From Streptomyces sp. MH60 (GTDB taxonomy: Bacteria; Actinomycetota; Actinomycetes; Streptomycetales; Streptomycetaceae), in assembly GCF_002939385.1 (NCBI RefSeq), contig NZ_MULI01000006.1, forward strand, positions 124,001-188,000: 64,000 nt of DNA, written 5' to 3'. Of this stretch, positions 1 through 9,046 are shown in pieces. A model generated the notes under the pieces. That model made no database searches and was not told the origin of the DNA. It was given only the letters and a program-made list of their open reading frames with translations. The position numbers and the translations under genes are program-made. The stretch's first letter is position 1. Each line of letters opens with the position of its first letter.

Positions 1-2162
1 GCCTCGTGCCGGACGCGGTCCGCGTACGGCGTCTGGTACGACCGCCCGAACTCGGGCCGTTCACCGGCGACGACCTGGCCCGTGGACACGTCGATGGCGT
101 CGGCCCCGTGCGCGGCGAAGGCACGCGCGGTCTCCACCGCCTCCTCGGCACTCGTGCCGCCCTCGGCCCAGTCGGTGGCGGAGATCCGTACGGTCATGGG
201 CCGCTCACCGGGCCACACCTCGCGTACGGCGTCGAAGACCTCCAGCGGGAAGCGCAGCCGCTTCTCCAGTGAGCCGCCGTAGGCATCGGTGCGGTGGTTG
301 GTGAGCGGGGAGAGGAAGCCGGAGAGCAGGTAGCCGTGGGCGCAGTGCAGTTCGAGCAGGTCGAAGCCGGCCCCGGCGGCCCGTACGGCGGCGGACCTGA
401 ACTGCTCGCGCACGTCCGTCAGGTGCGCCCGGGACAGCTCGCGCGGGACCTGGCTGCCGGGGCGGTACGGCAGCGGGGAGGGCGCCACCAGGGGCCAGTT
501 GCCGTCGGGCAGCGGTTGGTCCATGCCCTCCCACATCAGCCGGGTCGAGCCCTTGCGGCCGCTGTGGCCCAGCTGCACGCCGATCGCGGTGCCGGGCGCG
601 CCGGTGTGCACGAAGTCGGTGATCCGCCGCCACGCCTCGCTCTGCCGGCCGGTGTAGAGGCCCGCACAGCCGGGGGTGATGCGGCCCTCCGCGCTGACGC
701 ACACCATCTCGGTCATCACCAGTGCGGCGCCGCCCAGGGCCCGGGCGCCGAGGTGGACCAGGTGGAAGTCGCCGGGGACGCCGTCGGTGGCGGAGTACAT
801 GTCCATCGGGGAGACGACGACGCGGTTGCGCAGGGTCAGGCCGCGCAGCCGGAACGGGGTGAACATCGGGGGCGTGCCGGGCGGGCAGCCGAACTCGCGC
901 TCCACCGCGCCGGTGAAGCCGGCGTCGCGCAGCCGCAGGTTCTCGTGGGTGACCCGGCGGCTGCGGGTGAGCAGGTTGAAGGCGAACTGGCGGGGCGGCT
1001 GGCCGAGGTACCGGTCCAGGTCCTCGAACCACTCCAGGCTGGCCTTGGCCGCCCGCTGGGTGGAGGCGACGACGGGACGCCGCTCCTCCTCGTACGCGCC
1101 GAGGGCCGCCTGGAGGGTGGGCTGCTCCTCCAGGCAGGCGGCGAGCGCGAGGGCGTCCTCCACGGCGAGTTTGGTGCCGGAGCCGATGGAGAAGTGGGCG
1201 GTGTGGGCGGCGTCGCCGAGCAGGACGACGTTGCCGTGCGACCAGCGGTCGTTGACGACCGTGCGGAAGGTGGTCCACGCCGACTTGTTGGAACGCAGCG
1301 GCCGGCCGCCGAGCGCGTCGGCGAAGATCTTGGCGCAGCGGGCGGTGGACTCGGTCTCGTCCAGTGCGTCGAAACCGGCCGCCCGCCAGACCTCCTCGCG
1401 CATCTCGACGATGACGGTCGAGGCGGCTTCATCCTGCCGCCCGCAGGGCCTCGTTGAGGGGTGGTGGCCGGGCGACGGGCGGGAGTAGGGGTAGCCGTGC
1501 AGCTGCATCACGCCGTGCTCGGTCTCGGCGATCTCGAAGCGGAAGGCGTCGAAGGCGAAGTCGGCGGCGAGCCAGATGTAGCGGCAGCGGTGGGAGGTGA
1601 GGTGCGGCCGGAAGACGTCGCGGTACGCCTCGCGGGTGGCACTGTGCACTCCGTCGGCGGCGACGACGAGGTCGTGGGTCCGTGCGAGGCGGTCCGGGGG
1701 CGGTGCCTCGGTACGGAAGCGGAGCTCCACGCCGAGGTCGCGGCAGCGCTCGTGCAGGATCTCCAGGAGGCGGCGGCGGCCGAGGGCGGCGAAGCGGTGT
1801 CCTCCGGAGGTCTGACGGGTGCCCCGGTGGACGATGTCGATGTCGTCCCAGCGGACGAAGTGTGCAGTGAGGGCCTCGTAGACGACCGGGTCGGCGTGTT
1901 CGATGCCGCCGAGGGTCTCGTCGGAGAGGACTACGCCGAAGCCGAAGGTGTCGTCGGGGGCGTTGCGTTCGTAGACGGTGATCTCGCGGTCGGGGGCGAG
2001 GCGTTTGAGGAGGGCGGCGGTGTAGAGGCCGCCGGGGCCGCCGCCGACGACGGCGATGCGGTGAGGGTGGCTGCGGTCGTCCGACGGGTGCGGGTTCGTC
2101 GTGGTTGCTCGCGCGGTTCCCCGCGCCCCTGAGGTTGGCACACCGCCCCGCGTTGACAGCAT
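1..2162 (-). CDS. Aryl-CoA hydroxylase: FAD monooxygenase fused to old-yellow-enzyme domain (3' end outside window)
   Basis: About 720 residues are visible and the C-terminus runs off the left edge. Residues 36-44 (IAVVGGGPG) form the FAD dinucleotide fold of a class A flavin monooxygenase, and a GDAAHT motif for FAD follows. From about residue 430 (MFTPFRLRGLTLRNR) a second domain of the NADH:flavin oxidoreductase/OYE family begins, including ELHCAHGYLLSGF. This fusion is known for anthraniloyl-CoA monooxygenase/reductase and for proteins named bifunctional salicylyl-CoA 5-hydroxylase/oxidoreductase; the substrate cannot be decided here. The ATG at 2162 was chosen because GGAGG lies 7 bases upstream; it follows the stop of the enoyl-CoA hydratase by 4 bases, so the two are probably co-translated in an aromatic-acid CoA catabolic operon. 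Confidence 0.85.
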   Translation of the reverse strand, partial: MLSTRGGVPTSGARGTARATTTNPHPSDDRSHPHRIAVVGGGPGGLYTAALLKRLAPDREITVYERNAPDDTFGFGVVLSDETLGGIEHADPVVYEALTAHFVRWDDIDIVHRGTRQTSGGHRFAALGRRRLLEILHERCRDLGVELRFRTEAPPPDRLARTHDLVVAADGVHSATREAYRDVFRPHLTSHRCRYIWLAADFAFDAFRFEIAETEHGVMQLHGYPYSRPSPGHHPSTRPCGRQDEAASTVIVEMREEVWRAAGFDALDETESTARCAKIFADALGGRPLRSNKSAWTTFRTVVNDRWSHGNVVLLGDAAHTAHFSIGSGTKLAVEDALALAACLEEQPTLQAALGAYEEERRPVVASTQRAAKASLEWFEDLDRYLGQPPRQFAFNLLTRSRRVTHENLRLRDAGFTGAVEREFGCPPGTPPMFTPFRLRGLTLRNRVVVSPMDMYSATDGVPGDFHLVHLGARALGGAALVMTEMVCVSAEGRITPGCAGLYTGRQSEAWRRITDFVHTGAPGTAIGVQLGHSGRKGSTRLMWEGMDQPLPDGNWPLVAPSPLPYRPGSQVPRELSRAHLTDVREQFRSAAVRAAGAGFDLLELHCAHGYLLSGFLSPLTNHRTDAYGGSLEKRLRFPLEVFDAVREVWPGERPMTVRISATDWAEGGTSAEEAVETARAFAAHGADAIDVSTGQVVAGERPEFGRSYQTPYADRVRHE

Positions 2163-2166
2163 CTCC

Positions 2167-3012
2167 CTACCTCCCTTGCCACTTCGGGGGGCGCTTCTCC
2201 GTGAAGGCCGCGTGGAATTCCGCGTAGTCCTCGCCCGTCATCAACAGGGCCTGGGTGGACGCGTCCAGTTCCACCGCTGCCGCCAGCGGCATGTCCAGCT
2301 CGGCCGTCAGGAGGGCCTTGGTCTGGGCGTGGGCCAGGGCGGGGCCGTCGGCCAGGCGGCGGGCCAGGGCGTGGGCGGCCTCGTCGGCGCGGCCCTCCTC
2401 GGTCAGCTCGCTGATCAGGCCGATGCGCTCGGCCTCGGGTGCGCGGACCGTGTCGCCGAGCATCAGCAGGCGGGTGGCGTGGCCGAGGCCGACGACGCGG
2501 GGCAGCAGGTAGGCGGCACCCATGTCACCGCCGGAGAGGCCGACCCGGGTGAAGAGGAAGGCGAAGCGGGCGGACGGGTCGGCGACCCGGAAGTCGGCGG
2601 CCAGGGCGAGGACCGCACCCGCGCCTGCGGCGACCCCGTGCAGCGCGGCGATCACCGGGAACGGGCACTCCCGTACCGCCCGCACCACCTGGCCCGTCAT
2701 CCGGTTGAAGTCCAGCAGCCGGGCGGTGTCCATGGACAGGGTCGCACCGATGATCTCGTCCACGTCGCCGCCGGAGCAGAAGCCGCGCCCCTCACCTGCC
2801 AGCACCAGCGCCCGTACGGACCGCCTGCGGGACAGCTCGGCGAGCAGGTCGCGCAGGTCGGCGTAGGCCTCGAAGGTGAGCGCGTTGAGCTTGTCGGGGC
2901 GGGCGAGGGTGACGGTGGCGACGCCGTCGGTGATCTCGACACGCAGGTGCCGCCAGTCGGGGGTGGGAGCGGCGGAGCCGGTGAAGGGACTCATGACACT
3001 CGAAGTTATCAC
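2167..3012 (-). CDS. Enoyl-CoA hydratase/isomerase family protein
   Basis: Crotonase-fold protein of up to 281 residues. The oxyanion-hole segment HGVAAGAGAVLALAADFRVA and the later DMGAAYLLPRVVG stretch are typical of the family; the latter carries Asp where classical hydratases have Glu, as in isomerase-like members. It should hydrate or isomerise a CoA thioester in the cytoplasm, probably a ring-derived intermediate, because its stop codon lies 4 bases before the start of the aryl-CoA hydroxylase. The start is uncertain: GTG at 3012, or ATG at 2994 (MSPFTG), neither with a strong ribosome site. With the ATG start, the small palindrome at 3019-3032 would lie directly upstream in the promoter. 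Confidence 0.85.
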   Translation of the reverse strand: MITSSVMSPFTGSAAPTPDWRHLRVEITDGVATVTLARPDKLNALTFEAYADLRDLLAELSRRRSVRALVLAGEGRGFCSGGDVDEIIGATLSMDTARLLDFNRMTGQVVRAVRECPFPVIAALHGVAAGAGAVLALAADFRVADPSARFAFLFTRVGLSGGDMGAAYLLPRVVGLGHATRLLMLGDTVRAPEAERIGLISELTEEGRADEAAHALARRLADGPALAHAQTKALLTAELDMPLAAAVELDASTQALLMTGEDYAEFHAAFTEKRPPKWQGR

Positions 3013-3018
3013 TCATCT

Positions 3019-3032
3019 GTGACTGTCGTCAC
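3019..3032. promoter_or_regulatory. Candidate operator GTGAC-N4-GTCAC
   Basis: Perfect 5-bp arms GTGAC and GTCAC separated by TGTC, just upstream of the enoyl-CoA hydratase and in the divergent region towards the gene at 3168. Size and position suit a MarR/TetR-type dimer, but short palindromes are common in high-GC DNA and no regulator gene is adjacent. Confidence 0.3.
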
Positions 3033-3167
3033 GGGTACGCGATAAGGCTCGGCGGCTCGGGCCGAAGGTCCCGGGGGCGCCCGTCGAACGGCTCTGCCGG
3101 GCGGCGCCGTACCATTCATAAGGTTGAAAGCAGGACAGGACACCCCTGCTCCACGAAACGGACTGCC

Positions 3168-3611
3168 GTGCACGATCACTCCCCCGCACCCGCCTCCTGG
3201 CGCATCGCGCTGCCGCACTCCGCCGCGGCCGTGCCGGTGGCGCGTGCCCTGGTGCGCAACGCCCTGGCCGAGCTGGAGCACACGGCCGACGGCGACACCG
3301 CGGAGCTGCTCACGGCCGAGCTGGTCGCCAACGCGGTGGAGCACACGCCGGTCGGCCCGACGCCGATCGAGCTGGTGGTGGAGCTGCGGCCGACCGGCTG
3401 CCAGGTCGAGGTGCACGACCCGGACCCGTCGCCGCCGGCCGACCTCACCCGGCCGGACATGGAGCCGCCCGACCCGTGGCGTGAGGGCGGGCGCGGCCTG
3501 CTCCTGATCCGCGCCCTCAGCTCGTCCTGCGGCCACCGGCCCACCGGGGCGGGCAAGGCGGTCTGGTTCAGGCTTCCTGCGGTACCCGCTCAGCGTCGCC
3601 CTCCGGCGTGA
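3168..3611 (+). CDS. ATP-binding protein, anti-sigma (RsbW/HATPase_c) type
   Basis: 147 residues with the GHKL ATPase layout of Streptomyces anti-sigma-like kinases. The N box is ELVANAVEHT (about residues 52-61), followed by an acidic metal-binding stretch VEVHDPDPS and a G-rich lid EGGRGLLLI. Such proteins bind ATP and often bind or phosphorylate sigma-factor antagonists; no anti-anti-sigma partner is adjacent, so the target is unknown. GTG at 3168 (MHDHS) is the chosen start. The 3' end overlaps the convergent permease gene by 44 bases. Confidence 0.8.
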   Translation: MHDHSPAPASWRIALPHSAAAVPVARALVRNALAELEHTADGDTAELLTAELVANAVEHTPVGPTPIELVVELRPTGCQVEVHDPDPSPPADLTRPDMEPPDPWREGGRGLLLIRALSSSCGHRPTGAGKAVWFRLPAVPAQRRPPA

Positions 3612-5021
3612 CGGGCGCGCCCTCGGCCCCGGCCAGGCGGGAGTGCCGGCGCCCGTAGGCCGTGTACACCAGCAGGCCCACCGCGAGGAACACCGCGAAC
3701 TGGAGCCAGGTGGCGCCGCCCGTCTCGTACATCAGGTACAGGCAGAAGCCGACCCCGAGCAGCGGGGTCGCCGGGTACAGCGGGACGCGGAAGGTGCGGG
3801 CGAGGCCCGGTTCGCGGCGGCGCAGGGTGATCACCGAGACGTTGACGGCGGCCATCGTGGCGAGGGTGCCGATGGTGCACAGGTTGACCACCGCGTCGAG
3901 CGGGGCGAAGGCGGCCGGGAGGGCGAAGACCGCGCCGACGATCAGGGTGCCGGCGACGGGCGTCGCGGTGCGCGGGGAGACCTTCTCGAAGACCCGGGGG
4001 ATCAGTCCGTCCCGGGACATCGACAGCAGGATGCGGGTCTGGCCGTACATCACGGCGAGCACCACCGAGGCGATGGCGACGACCGCGCCGAAGGCGACCA
4101 CACCGCCGCCGATCGCCGAGCCGGTGACCCGGTCGACGACGTAGGAGAGCGCGGCGGGCCGGCCGCCGACCTGGTCGCCGCCGACGGCGCCGATCGCGGC
4201 GACGGCGACCGCGCAGTACAGCAGGGTGACCAGGCCGATGCAGACCAGGATCGCGACGGGGATGTCCCGGCGCGGGTTCTTGGCCTCCTCACCGGCGGTG
4301 GTGATGGCGTCGAAACCGATGTACGAGAAGAAGGCGGCGGTGGTTCCGGCGCCGATGCCGCCGAGGCCGGCCGGGGAGAACGGGGTGAGGTTGCCGTCCT
4401 GGAAGGCGGAGAAGCCGATGGCGCAGAAGGCGAGCAGGACGGCCAGCTTCAGGACGGCCATGGCGGCCGTGGCGCGGGCGCTCTCCCGTACCCCGCGCAC
4501 CAAGAGCACGCAGGCCAGGGCGATGACGATCACCGCGGGCAGGTTGACGGCGCCGCCGTCGCCGGGTCCCTCGCGGACAGGGCGTGCGGGAGCTGGACGC
4601 CGAGGACGCTGTCGAGCAGTTCGTTGACGTACTGGCTCCAGCCGACCGCGACCGCCGAGACCGACACGCCGTACTCCAGGAGCAGGCACCAGCCGACGAG
4701 GAACGCGGTCCGCTCGCCGAGCCCGGCGTAGGCGAAGGAGTACGAGGAGCCGGAGACCGGGATCGCGCCGCCCAGCTCGGCGAAGGCGAACGCGGTGAAC
4801 ACGCAGGTGATCGCGGCGAGGACGAAGGAGACGACGACGGCCGGGCCGGCCTCGGCGACGGAGTCGGACAGGCCGACGAAGATGCCGGTGCCGACGATCG
4901 CGCCGACGCCGAAGCAGACGAGCTGGAACAGGCCCATCGTGCGCTTCAGGCCGTGGCCTTCGCGGTCGGCGCCGGATTCGGCGACGAGCAGGTGGGGGGA
5001 CTTGACGCGGGAAGCGGGCAT
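3568..5021 (-). pseudogene. APC-family amino acid permease (possible arginine/ornithine antiporter), frameshifted
   Basis: Two overlapping frames together encode one cationic-amino-acid-type permease of about 485 residues. The 5' part (5021 to about 4570, MPASRVKSPHLL) carries the consensus GVGAIVGTGIFVG helix 1 and ends near VQLPHALSA. The 3' part resumes one frame over at GPGDGGAVNLPAVIVIALA and continues to VPQEA at 3568 with the remaining transmembrane helices. The junction lies near 4560-4585 and looks like one missing base. It follows arcB by 103 bases on the same strand, the position of arcD in arginine deiminase operons, which suggests arginine/ornithine exchange. A sequencing error would give the same picture as a real mutation, so pseudogene status is tentative. 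Confidence 0.7.
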
Positions 5022-5085
5022 GGCGGGTGGTGCTCGTTTCTGGTGGTGCGGGGCGCGACGGTGGTCGCGCGGGCGGCGCCGGAAG

Positions 5086-5103
5086 GGGTGGCTCCGGAGC
5101 CGC
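5086..5103 (-). terminator. Hairpin between arcB and permease gene
   Basis: GGTGGCTCC and GGAGCCGCC are complementary arms (one G-U pair) with no loop bases between them on paper, followed in the minus direction by C/G-rich sequence without a T tract. It could attenuate transcription from arcB into the permease or be a chance palindrome. Confidence 0.25.
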
Positions 5104-5124
5104 CGGTCAGGATAACGGTCCTGG

Positions 5125-6132
5125 TCAGGCCAGCGTGGCCACGAGGACGGCCTTGATGGTGTGCAGGCGGTTCTCCGCCTCGTCGAAGACGACCGAGTGC
5201 TCCGACTCGAAGACCTCGTCCGTGACCTCCAGGGAGTCGAGCCCGTGGGCCTCGAAGATCTCCTGGCCGACCTTGGTGCCCAGGTCGTGGAAGGCGGGCA
5301 GGCAGTGCAGGAACTTGACGTCGGGGTTGCCGGTGGCGCGCAGGACGTCCATGGTCACGGCGTAGGGCGCGAGGGCCTTGATCCGCTCCGCCCAGACCTC
5401 CTTGGGCTCGCCCATGGAGACCCAGACGTCGGTGACCACGAAGTCGGCGCCGCGCACCCCCTCGGCCACGTCCTCGGTGAGGGTGATGCGTGCCCCGCCG
5501 GCCCCGGCGAGCCGGTGCGCCCGGTCGACGACCTCCTGGGCGGGCCAGTAGGCCTTCGGGGCGACGATGCGCACGTCCATGCCGAGCAGGGCGCCGGTGA
5601 CCAGGTAGGAGTTGCCCATGTTGAAGCGGGCGTCGCCGAGGTAGGCGAAGGTGATCTCCCGCAGGGGGCGGTCGCTGTGCTCGGTCATGGTGAGCACGTC
5701 GGCGAGCATCTGGGTGGGGTGCCAGTCGTCGGTGAGGCCGTTGTAGACGGGGACGCCCGCGAAGGCCGCCAGCTCCTCGACCTTGGCCTGGCTGTCACCG
5801 CGGTACTCGATGCCGTCGAACATCCGGCCCAGCACCCGCGCGGTGTCCTTCACGGACTCCTTGTGGCCGATCTGGGAGCCGGCCGGGTCGAGGTACGTGG
5901 TCGAGGCGCCCTGGTCGGCGGCGGCGACCTCGAACGCGCAGCGGGTGCGGGTCGAGGTCTTCTCGAAGATCAGCGCGATGTTCCGGCCGGTGAGGTACCG
6001 CGTCTCGGTCCCGGCCCGCTTGGCGGCCTTCAGTTCGGCGGCCAGCTCGACCAGGCCGCGGAACTCCTCCGCGGTGAAATCCAGCTCCTTGAGGAAGTGG
6101 CGGCCGGCGAGGGCGGTCGGGACTGTCGCCAT
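5125..6132 (-). CDS. arcB: Ornithine carbamoyltransferase (arginine deiminase pathway)
   Basis: 335 residues, full length. The carbamoyl-phosphate loop STRTRCAFE (about residues 60-68), the second-domain [12 protein letters not shown] and the ornithine site HCLPAFHD are all intact. It interconverts ornithine plus carbamoyl phosphate and citrulline in the cytoplasm. Its place directly downstream of arginine deiminase points to the catabolic direction, giving carbamoyl phosphate for ATP formation; an anabolic ArgF role cannot be excluded from sequence. ATG at 6132 has GGAG 7 bases upstream. The gap to arcA is 67 bases and contains an unusually AT-rich stretch. Confidence 0.93.
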   Translation of the reverse strand: MATVPTALAGRHFLKELDFTAEEFRGLVELAAELKAAKRAGTETRYLTGRNIALIFEKTSTRTRCAFEVAAADQGASTTYLDPAGSQIGHKESVKDTARVLGRMFDGIEYRGDSQAKVEELAAFAGVPVYNGLTDDWHPTQMLADVLTMTEHSDRPLREITFAYLGDARFNMGNSYLVTGALLGMDVRIVAPKAYWPAQEVVDRAHRLAGAGGARITLTEDVAEGVRGADFVVTDVWVSMGEPKEVWAERIKALAPYAVTMDVLRATGNPDVKFLHCLPAFHDLGTKVGQEIFEAHGLDSLEVTDEVFESEHSVVFDEAENRLHTIKAVLVATLA

Positions 6133-6170
6133 GAGGGCGCTCCAGAGGTACGGGACGAGAACGGGGAACT

Positions 6171-6205
6171 TCTGGAACTATATACGACATCCCGAATTCT
6201 TATAC
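6171..6205. promoter_or_regulatory. AT-rich segment between arcA and arcB
   Basis: Read on the minus strand, two related words, GTATAAG and GTATATAG, lie about 13 bases apart around GAATTC, immediately at the arcA stop codon. In a chromosome of about 72% GC this is conspicuous and could hold an internal arcB promoter (TATAGT resembles a -10) or a regulator site. No clear -35 box is visible. Confidence 0.3.
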
Positions 6206-7423
6206 GGCAGCGCGTTCGACCGGGCAGCTCATGCAGCGCGGCCCGCCCCTGCCCCGGCCCAGTTCGCTGCCCGGGATCTCGATCACCTCGATGCCCTGCT
6301 TGCGCAGGTGGGTGTTGGTGGTGGAGTTGCGTTCGTAGGCGACGACGACGCCCGGCTCGACGGCCAGGACGTTGCAGCCGTCGTCCCACTGCTCGCGCTC
6401 GGCCGCGTGCACGTCCTGGGTCGCGGTGAGGACCCGGATCTCGCCGAGGCCGAGGGCGGCGGCCATCGCGCGGTGCATGTGCTCCGGCGGGTGGTCGGTG
6501 ACCTTCAGGTCCTTCTCCCCGGCACCCGGCTCGATGGTGTAGGAGCGAAGCATGCCGAGCCCGGCGTACTGGGTGAAGGTGTCGCCGTCGACCATCGTCA
6601 TCACCGTGTCCAGGTGCATGAAGGCGCGCCGCTTGGGCATGTCGAGGGCGACGATGGTCCGGGCGGACCCGGCGGCGAACAGCTTGTGGGCGAGCATCTC
6701 GACGGCCTGGGGCGTGGTGCGCTCGCTCATGCCGATGAGCACGGCGCCGTTGCCGATGACCAGGACGTCGCCGCCCTCGATGGTGGAGGGGTAGTCGGCC
6801 TGCCCCTCGGACCAGAGGTGGAAGGTCTCGTCGCGGAACAGCGGGTGGTGCCGGTAGATCGCCTCGAAGTGGACCGTCTCGCGCTGCCGGGCGGGCCAGC
6901 GCATCGCGTTGATGGAGACGCCGTCGTAGATCCAGGCCGAGGTGTCCCGGGTGAAGAGGTGGTTGGGCAGCGGGCCGAGCAGGAAGTCGTCCAGCTCCAT
7001 GGCGTGGAAGCGCACGGAGGTCGGCTCCGGGTGCGCGTCCAGGAACTCCCGCTTGGTCATGCCGCCGACCAGCCACTCGGCCAGCTCGTGGGCCGGCAGC
7101 GTCTCGAAGGCGGCCCGGAGGTGGTCCGTGGCCAGCACTCCGTACTCCTTCTCGTCGAAGACCCGGTCCAGGACGAGCCGCCGGGCGGCCGGGACGTCCA
7201 GGGTCTCGGTGAGCAGGTCGCCGAAGAGGTGCACCGCCACCCCGCGGTCGCGGAGCACGTCGGCGAACCCGTCGTGCTCGGCGCGCGCCCGGCGCACCCA
7301 CAGCACGTCGTCGAAGAGAAGGGCGTCCTTGTTGCTGGGGGTGAGCCTTTTGAGCTCGAGATCCGGCCGGTGCAGGATGACGCGGGTGAGCCGCCCGGCT
7401 TCGGAGTCGACTTGGAATCCCAT
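6200..7423 (-). CDS. arcA: Arginine deiminase
   Basis: 407 residues, the usual length. It hydrolyses arginine to citrulline and ammonium. Visible family features are the N-terminal substrate segment LFDDVLWV, the FTRDTSAW loop, [10 protein letters not shown], and the C-terminal catalytic cysteine in GGPRCMSCP (Cys397 by position). ATG at 7423 ([10 protein letters not shown]) matches the family N-terminus and has GGATGGAGG just upstream. It is first in the minus-strand operon arcA-arcB-permease, which lets the cell gain ATP and alkalinise its surroundings from arginine, typically under oxygen limitation or acid stress. Confidence 0.95.
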   Translation of the reverse strand: MGFQVDSEAGRLTRVILHRPDLELKRLTPSNKDALLFDDVLWVRRARAEHDGFADVLRDRGVAVHLFGDLLTETLDVPAARRLVLDRVFDEKEYGVLATDHLRAAFETLPAHELAEWLVGGMTKREFLDAHPEPTSVRFHAMELDDFLLGPLPNHLFTRDTSAWIYDGVSINAMRWPARQRETVHFEAIYRHHPLFRDETFHLWSEGQADYPSTIEGGDVLVIGNGAVLIGMSERTTPQAVEMLAHKLFAAGSARTIVALDMPKRRAFMHLDTVMTMVDGDTFTQYAGLGMLRSYTIEPGAGEKDLKVTDHPPEHMHRAMAAALGLGEIRVLTATQDVHAAEREQWDDGCNVLAVEPGVVVAYERNSTTNTHLRKQGIEVIEIPGSELGRGRGGPRCMSCPVERAAV

Positions 7424-7717
7424 GCCTCCATCCTGACCACTCGGGCGCCTGTTCACCCCCCGCTTCCGCGGACCCGTGCGCTCGGGTCCTTTACGCGCGG
7501 GACGGGACGCGCCCCTCGGGCGCAGCGAAGCCCGCCGCGCGAACACCGGTGCACCGTATGAGGACGGCCGCCTTCCGTGCTTCCCGTGCTCCGGGCGGGG
7601 GCCGGTGTACGACCTGCGATGCGACGCCGGGCCGCGCCCATCCTGTGGAGGTTGGTTGGCAGTGCCGGCCGGCTCCCGACGAGGCCGGCATCGGACACCG
7701 GAGCGTGCGGAGACACT

Positions 7718-9043
7718 TTGAGTCCTGACGCGTTGATCGCCCACCTGGTGGGCGCATCGGCTCTGATCCTGGTCGCCGCGCATGCGGGCGGCGGGCTGGC
7801 CCGGCGGCTCGGGCAGCCCTACATCGTGGGCCAGCTGGCGGCGGGCATCGCCCTCGGCCCCTCCCTCCTCGGCAGCCTCGCCCCACAGGCGTACGACGAC
7901 CTCTTCCCGGCGGCCATCGGCCCGGCGCTGACCGGGTTCTCCCAGTTCTCCCTGGTGGTGTTCCTGTTCGCGGTGGGATACGAGCTGGACCTGAAGATCC
8001 TCGGCGACCGGGCGCGGGTCTCGGTGACCGTGGCCCTGGCCTCGTTCGTGGTGCCGATGGCCGTGGGGTGCGGCGCCGCCCTGCTGTTCCGGGACACGCT
8101 GCGCGACCTCGGCGGCGGGCGGGAACCGTCGACCGCCGCGGTGGTGTTCGCGGGCGTCGCCCTGTCGATAACGGCGGTGCCCGTGCTGACCGCGATCGTG
8201 CGGGAGAACGGCCTCACCCGCACCGTGCCCGGGGTGGTGGCGGTCTCGGCGGCCGGGGTCCTGGACGCGGTGTGCTGGACGGTGCTGGCGGGCGCGATGC
8301 TCGACGGCGGGGCGGGCGAGGCGGCACTGGACTGGCCGTGGCGGGCGGCGCTCGCCGTCGGCTTCGTCACCGTGATGGCGCTCGCGGCCCGGCCGGTGCT
8401 GCGCAGACTGCTGTGGCGGACGCGCCTGGAGCCCTCGCTGCGGCTGGCGCTGCTGATCGGCTTCGCCCTCGGGTCGGCCTGGGTGACGCACTGGCTGGGG
8501 CTGCACGTGATCTTCGGGGCGCTGCTGGCCGGTCTGGTGACTCCGCGGGAGGAGGGCGGCACCCTCGATCCGGATCTGCTGCGCCCGCTGCACGAGATCA
8601 GCTCCCTGCTGCTGCCGTTCTTCTTCGTGCTCTCGGGGCAGTCCGTGGCCCTGAACAGCATGACCGGCACCGGCTGGACGGTGCTGCTGGCGGTGACGGT
8701 GCTCGCGGTCACCACCAAGGTCGGCAGCGGGCTGGTGGCGGCCCGGCTCGGCGGTCTCGACCGGCACGACGCCCGCACCGTCGGGGTGCTGCTCAGCGCC
8801 CGGGGCCTGACCGAGCTGATCGCGCTCAACGCCGGCCTGGAGGCGGGGCTGGTCAGCGCGCCGCTCTACACGGTCCTGGTGTTCATGGCGCTCACCACGA
8901 CCCTGCTGACCCAGCCGCTCCTCGTGCTGACCCGCCACCTGGCGGCACGCGACCGCCCCGCGGCACCGGCCCCCGGCGCCACCGCGGTGCAGCCGTACGC
9001 GGCCGCCGAGGGCGGTGCCGAGGGACCGGGACGAGGCGAGTGA
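7718..9043 (+). CDS. CPA2-type cation:proton antiporter
   Basis: 441 residues from the TTG at 7718, with about 12 hydrophobic segments and no cytoplasmic TrkA-N domain. Segments such as [20 protein letters not shown] and [15 protein letters not shown] are typical of Kef/NhaP-like exchangers (Na+_H+ exchanger fold). It should exchange K+ or Na+ for protons in the cell membrane. The TTG was preferred because GGAGA precedes it closely and the frame upstream encodes arginine-rich, non-family sequence; an upstream start at 7577 is open but unlikely. It ends 3 bases before the stop of the convergent pnkp gene. Confidence 0.8.
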   Translation: MSPDALIAHLVGASALILVAAHAGGGLARRLGQPYIVGQLAAGIALGPSLLGSLAPQAYDDLFPAAIGPALTGFSQFSLVVFLFAVGYELDLKILGDRARVSVTVALASFVVPMAVGCGAALLFRDTLRDLGGGREPSTAAVVFAGVALSITAVPVLTAIVRENGLTRTVPGVVAVSAAGVLDAVCWTVLAGAMLDGGAGEAALDWPWRAALAVGFVTVMALAARPVLRRLLWRTRLEPSLRLALLIGFALGSAWVTHWLGLHVIFGALLAGLVTPREEGGTLDPDLLRPLHEISSLLLPFFFVLSGQSVALNSMTGTGWTVLLAVTVLAVTTKVGSGLVAARLGGLDRHDARTVGVLLSARGLTELIALNAGLEAGLVSAPLYTVLVFMALTTTLLTQPLLVLTRHLAARDRPAAPAPGATAVQPYAAAEGGAEGPGRGE

Positions 9044-9046
9044 GGG

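Noticed and set aside
5125..6132. Carbamoyltransferase considered as anabolic ArgF
   Set aside because: Operon context with arginine deiminase and a permease favours the catabolic role, though sequence alone cannot decide.
6200..8938. Extension of arginine deiminase to a 912-residue protein
   Set aside because: Family similarity begins at MGFQVDS (7423); the upstream part is antisense to the antiporter and low in complexity.
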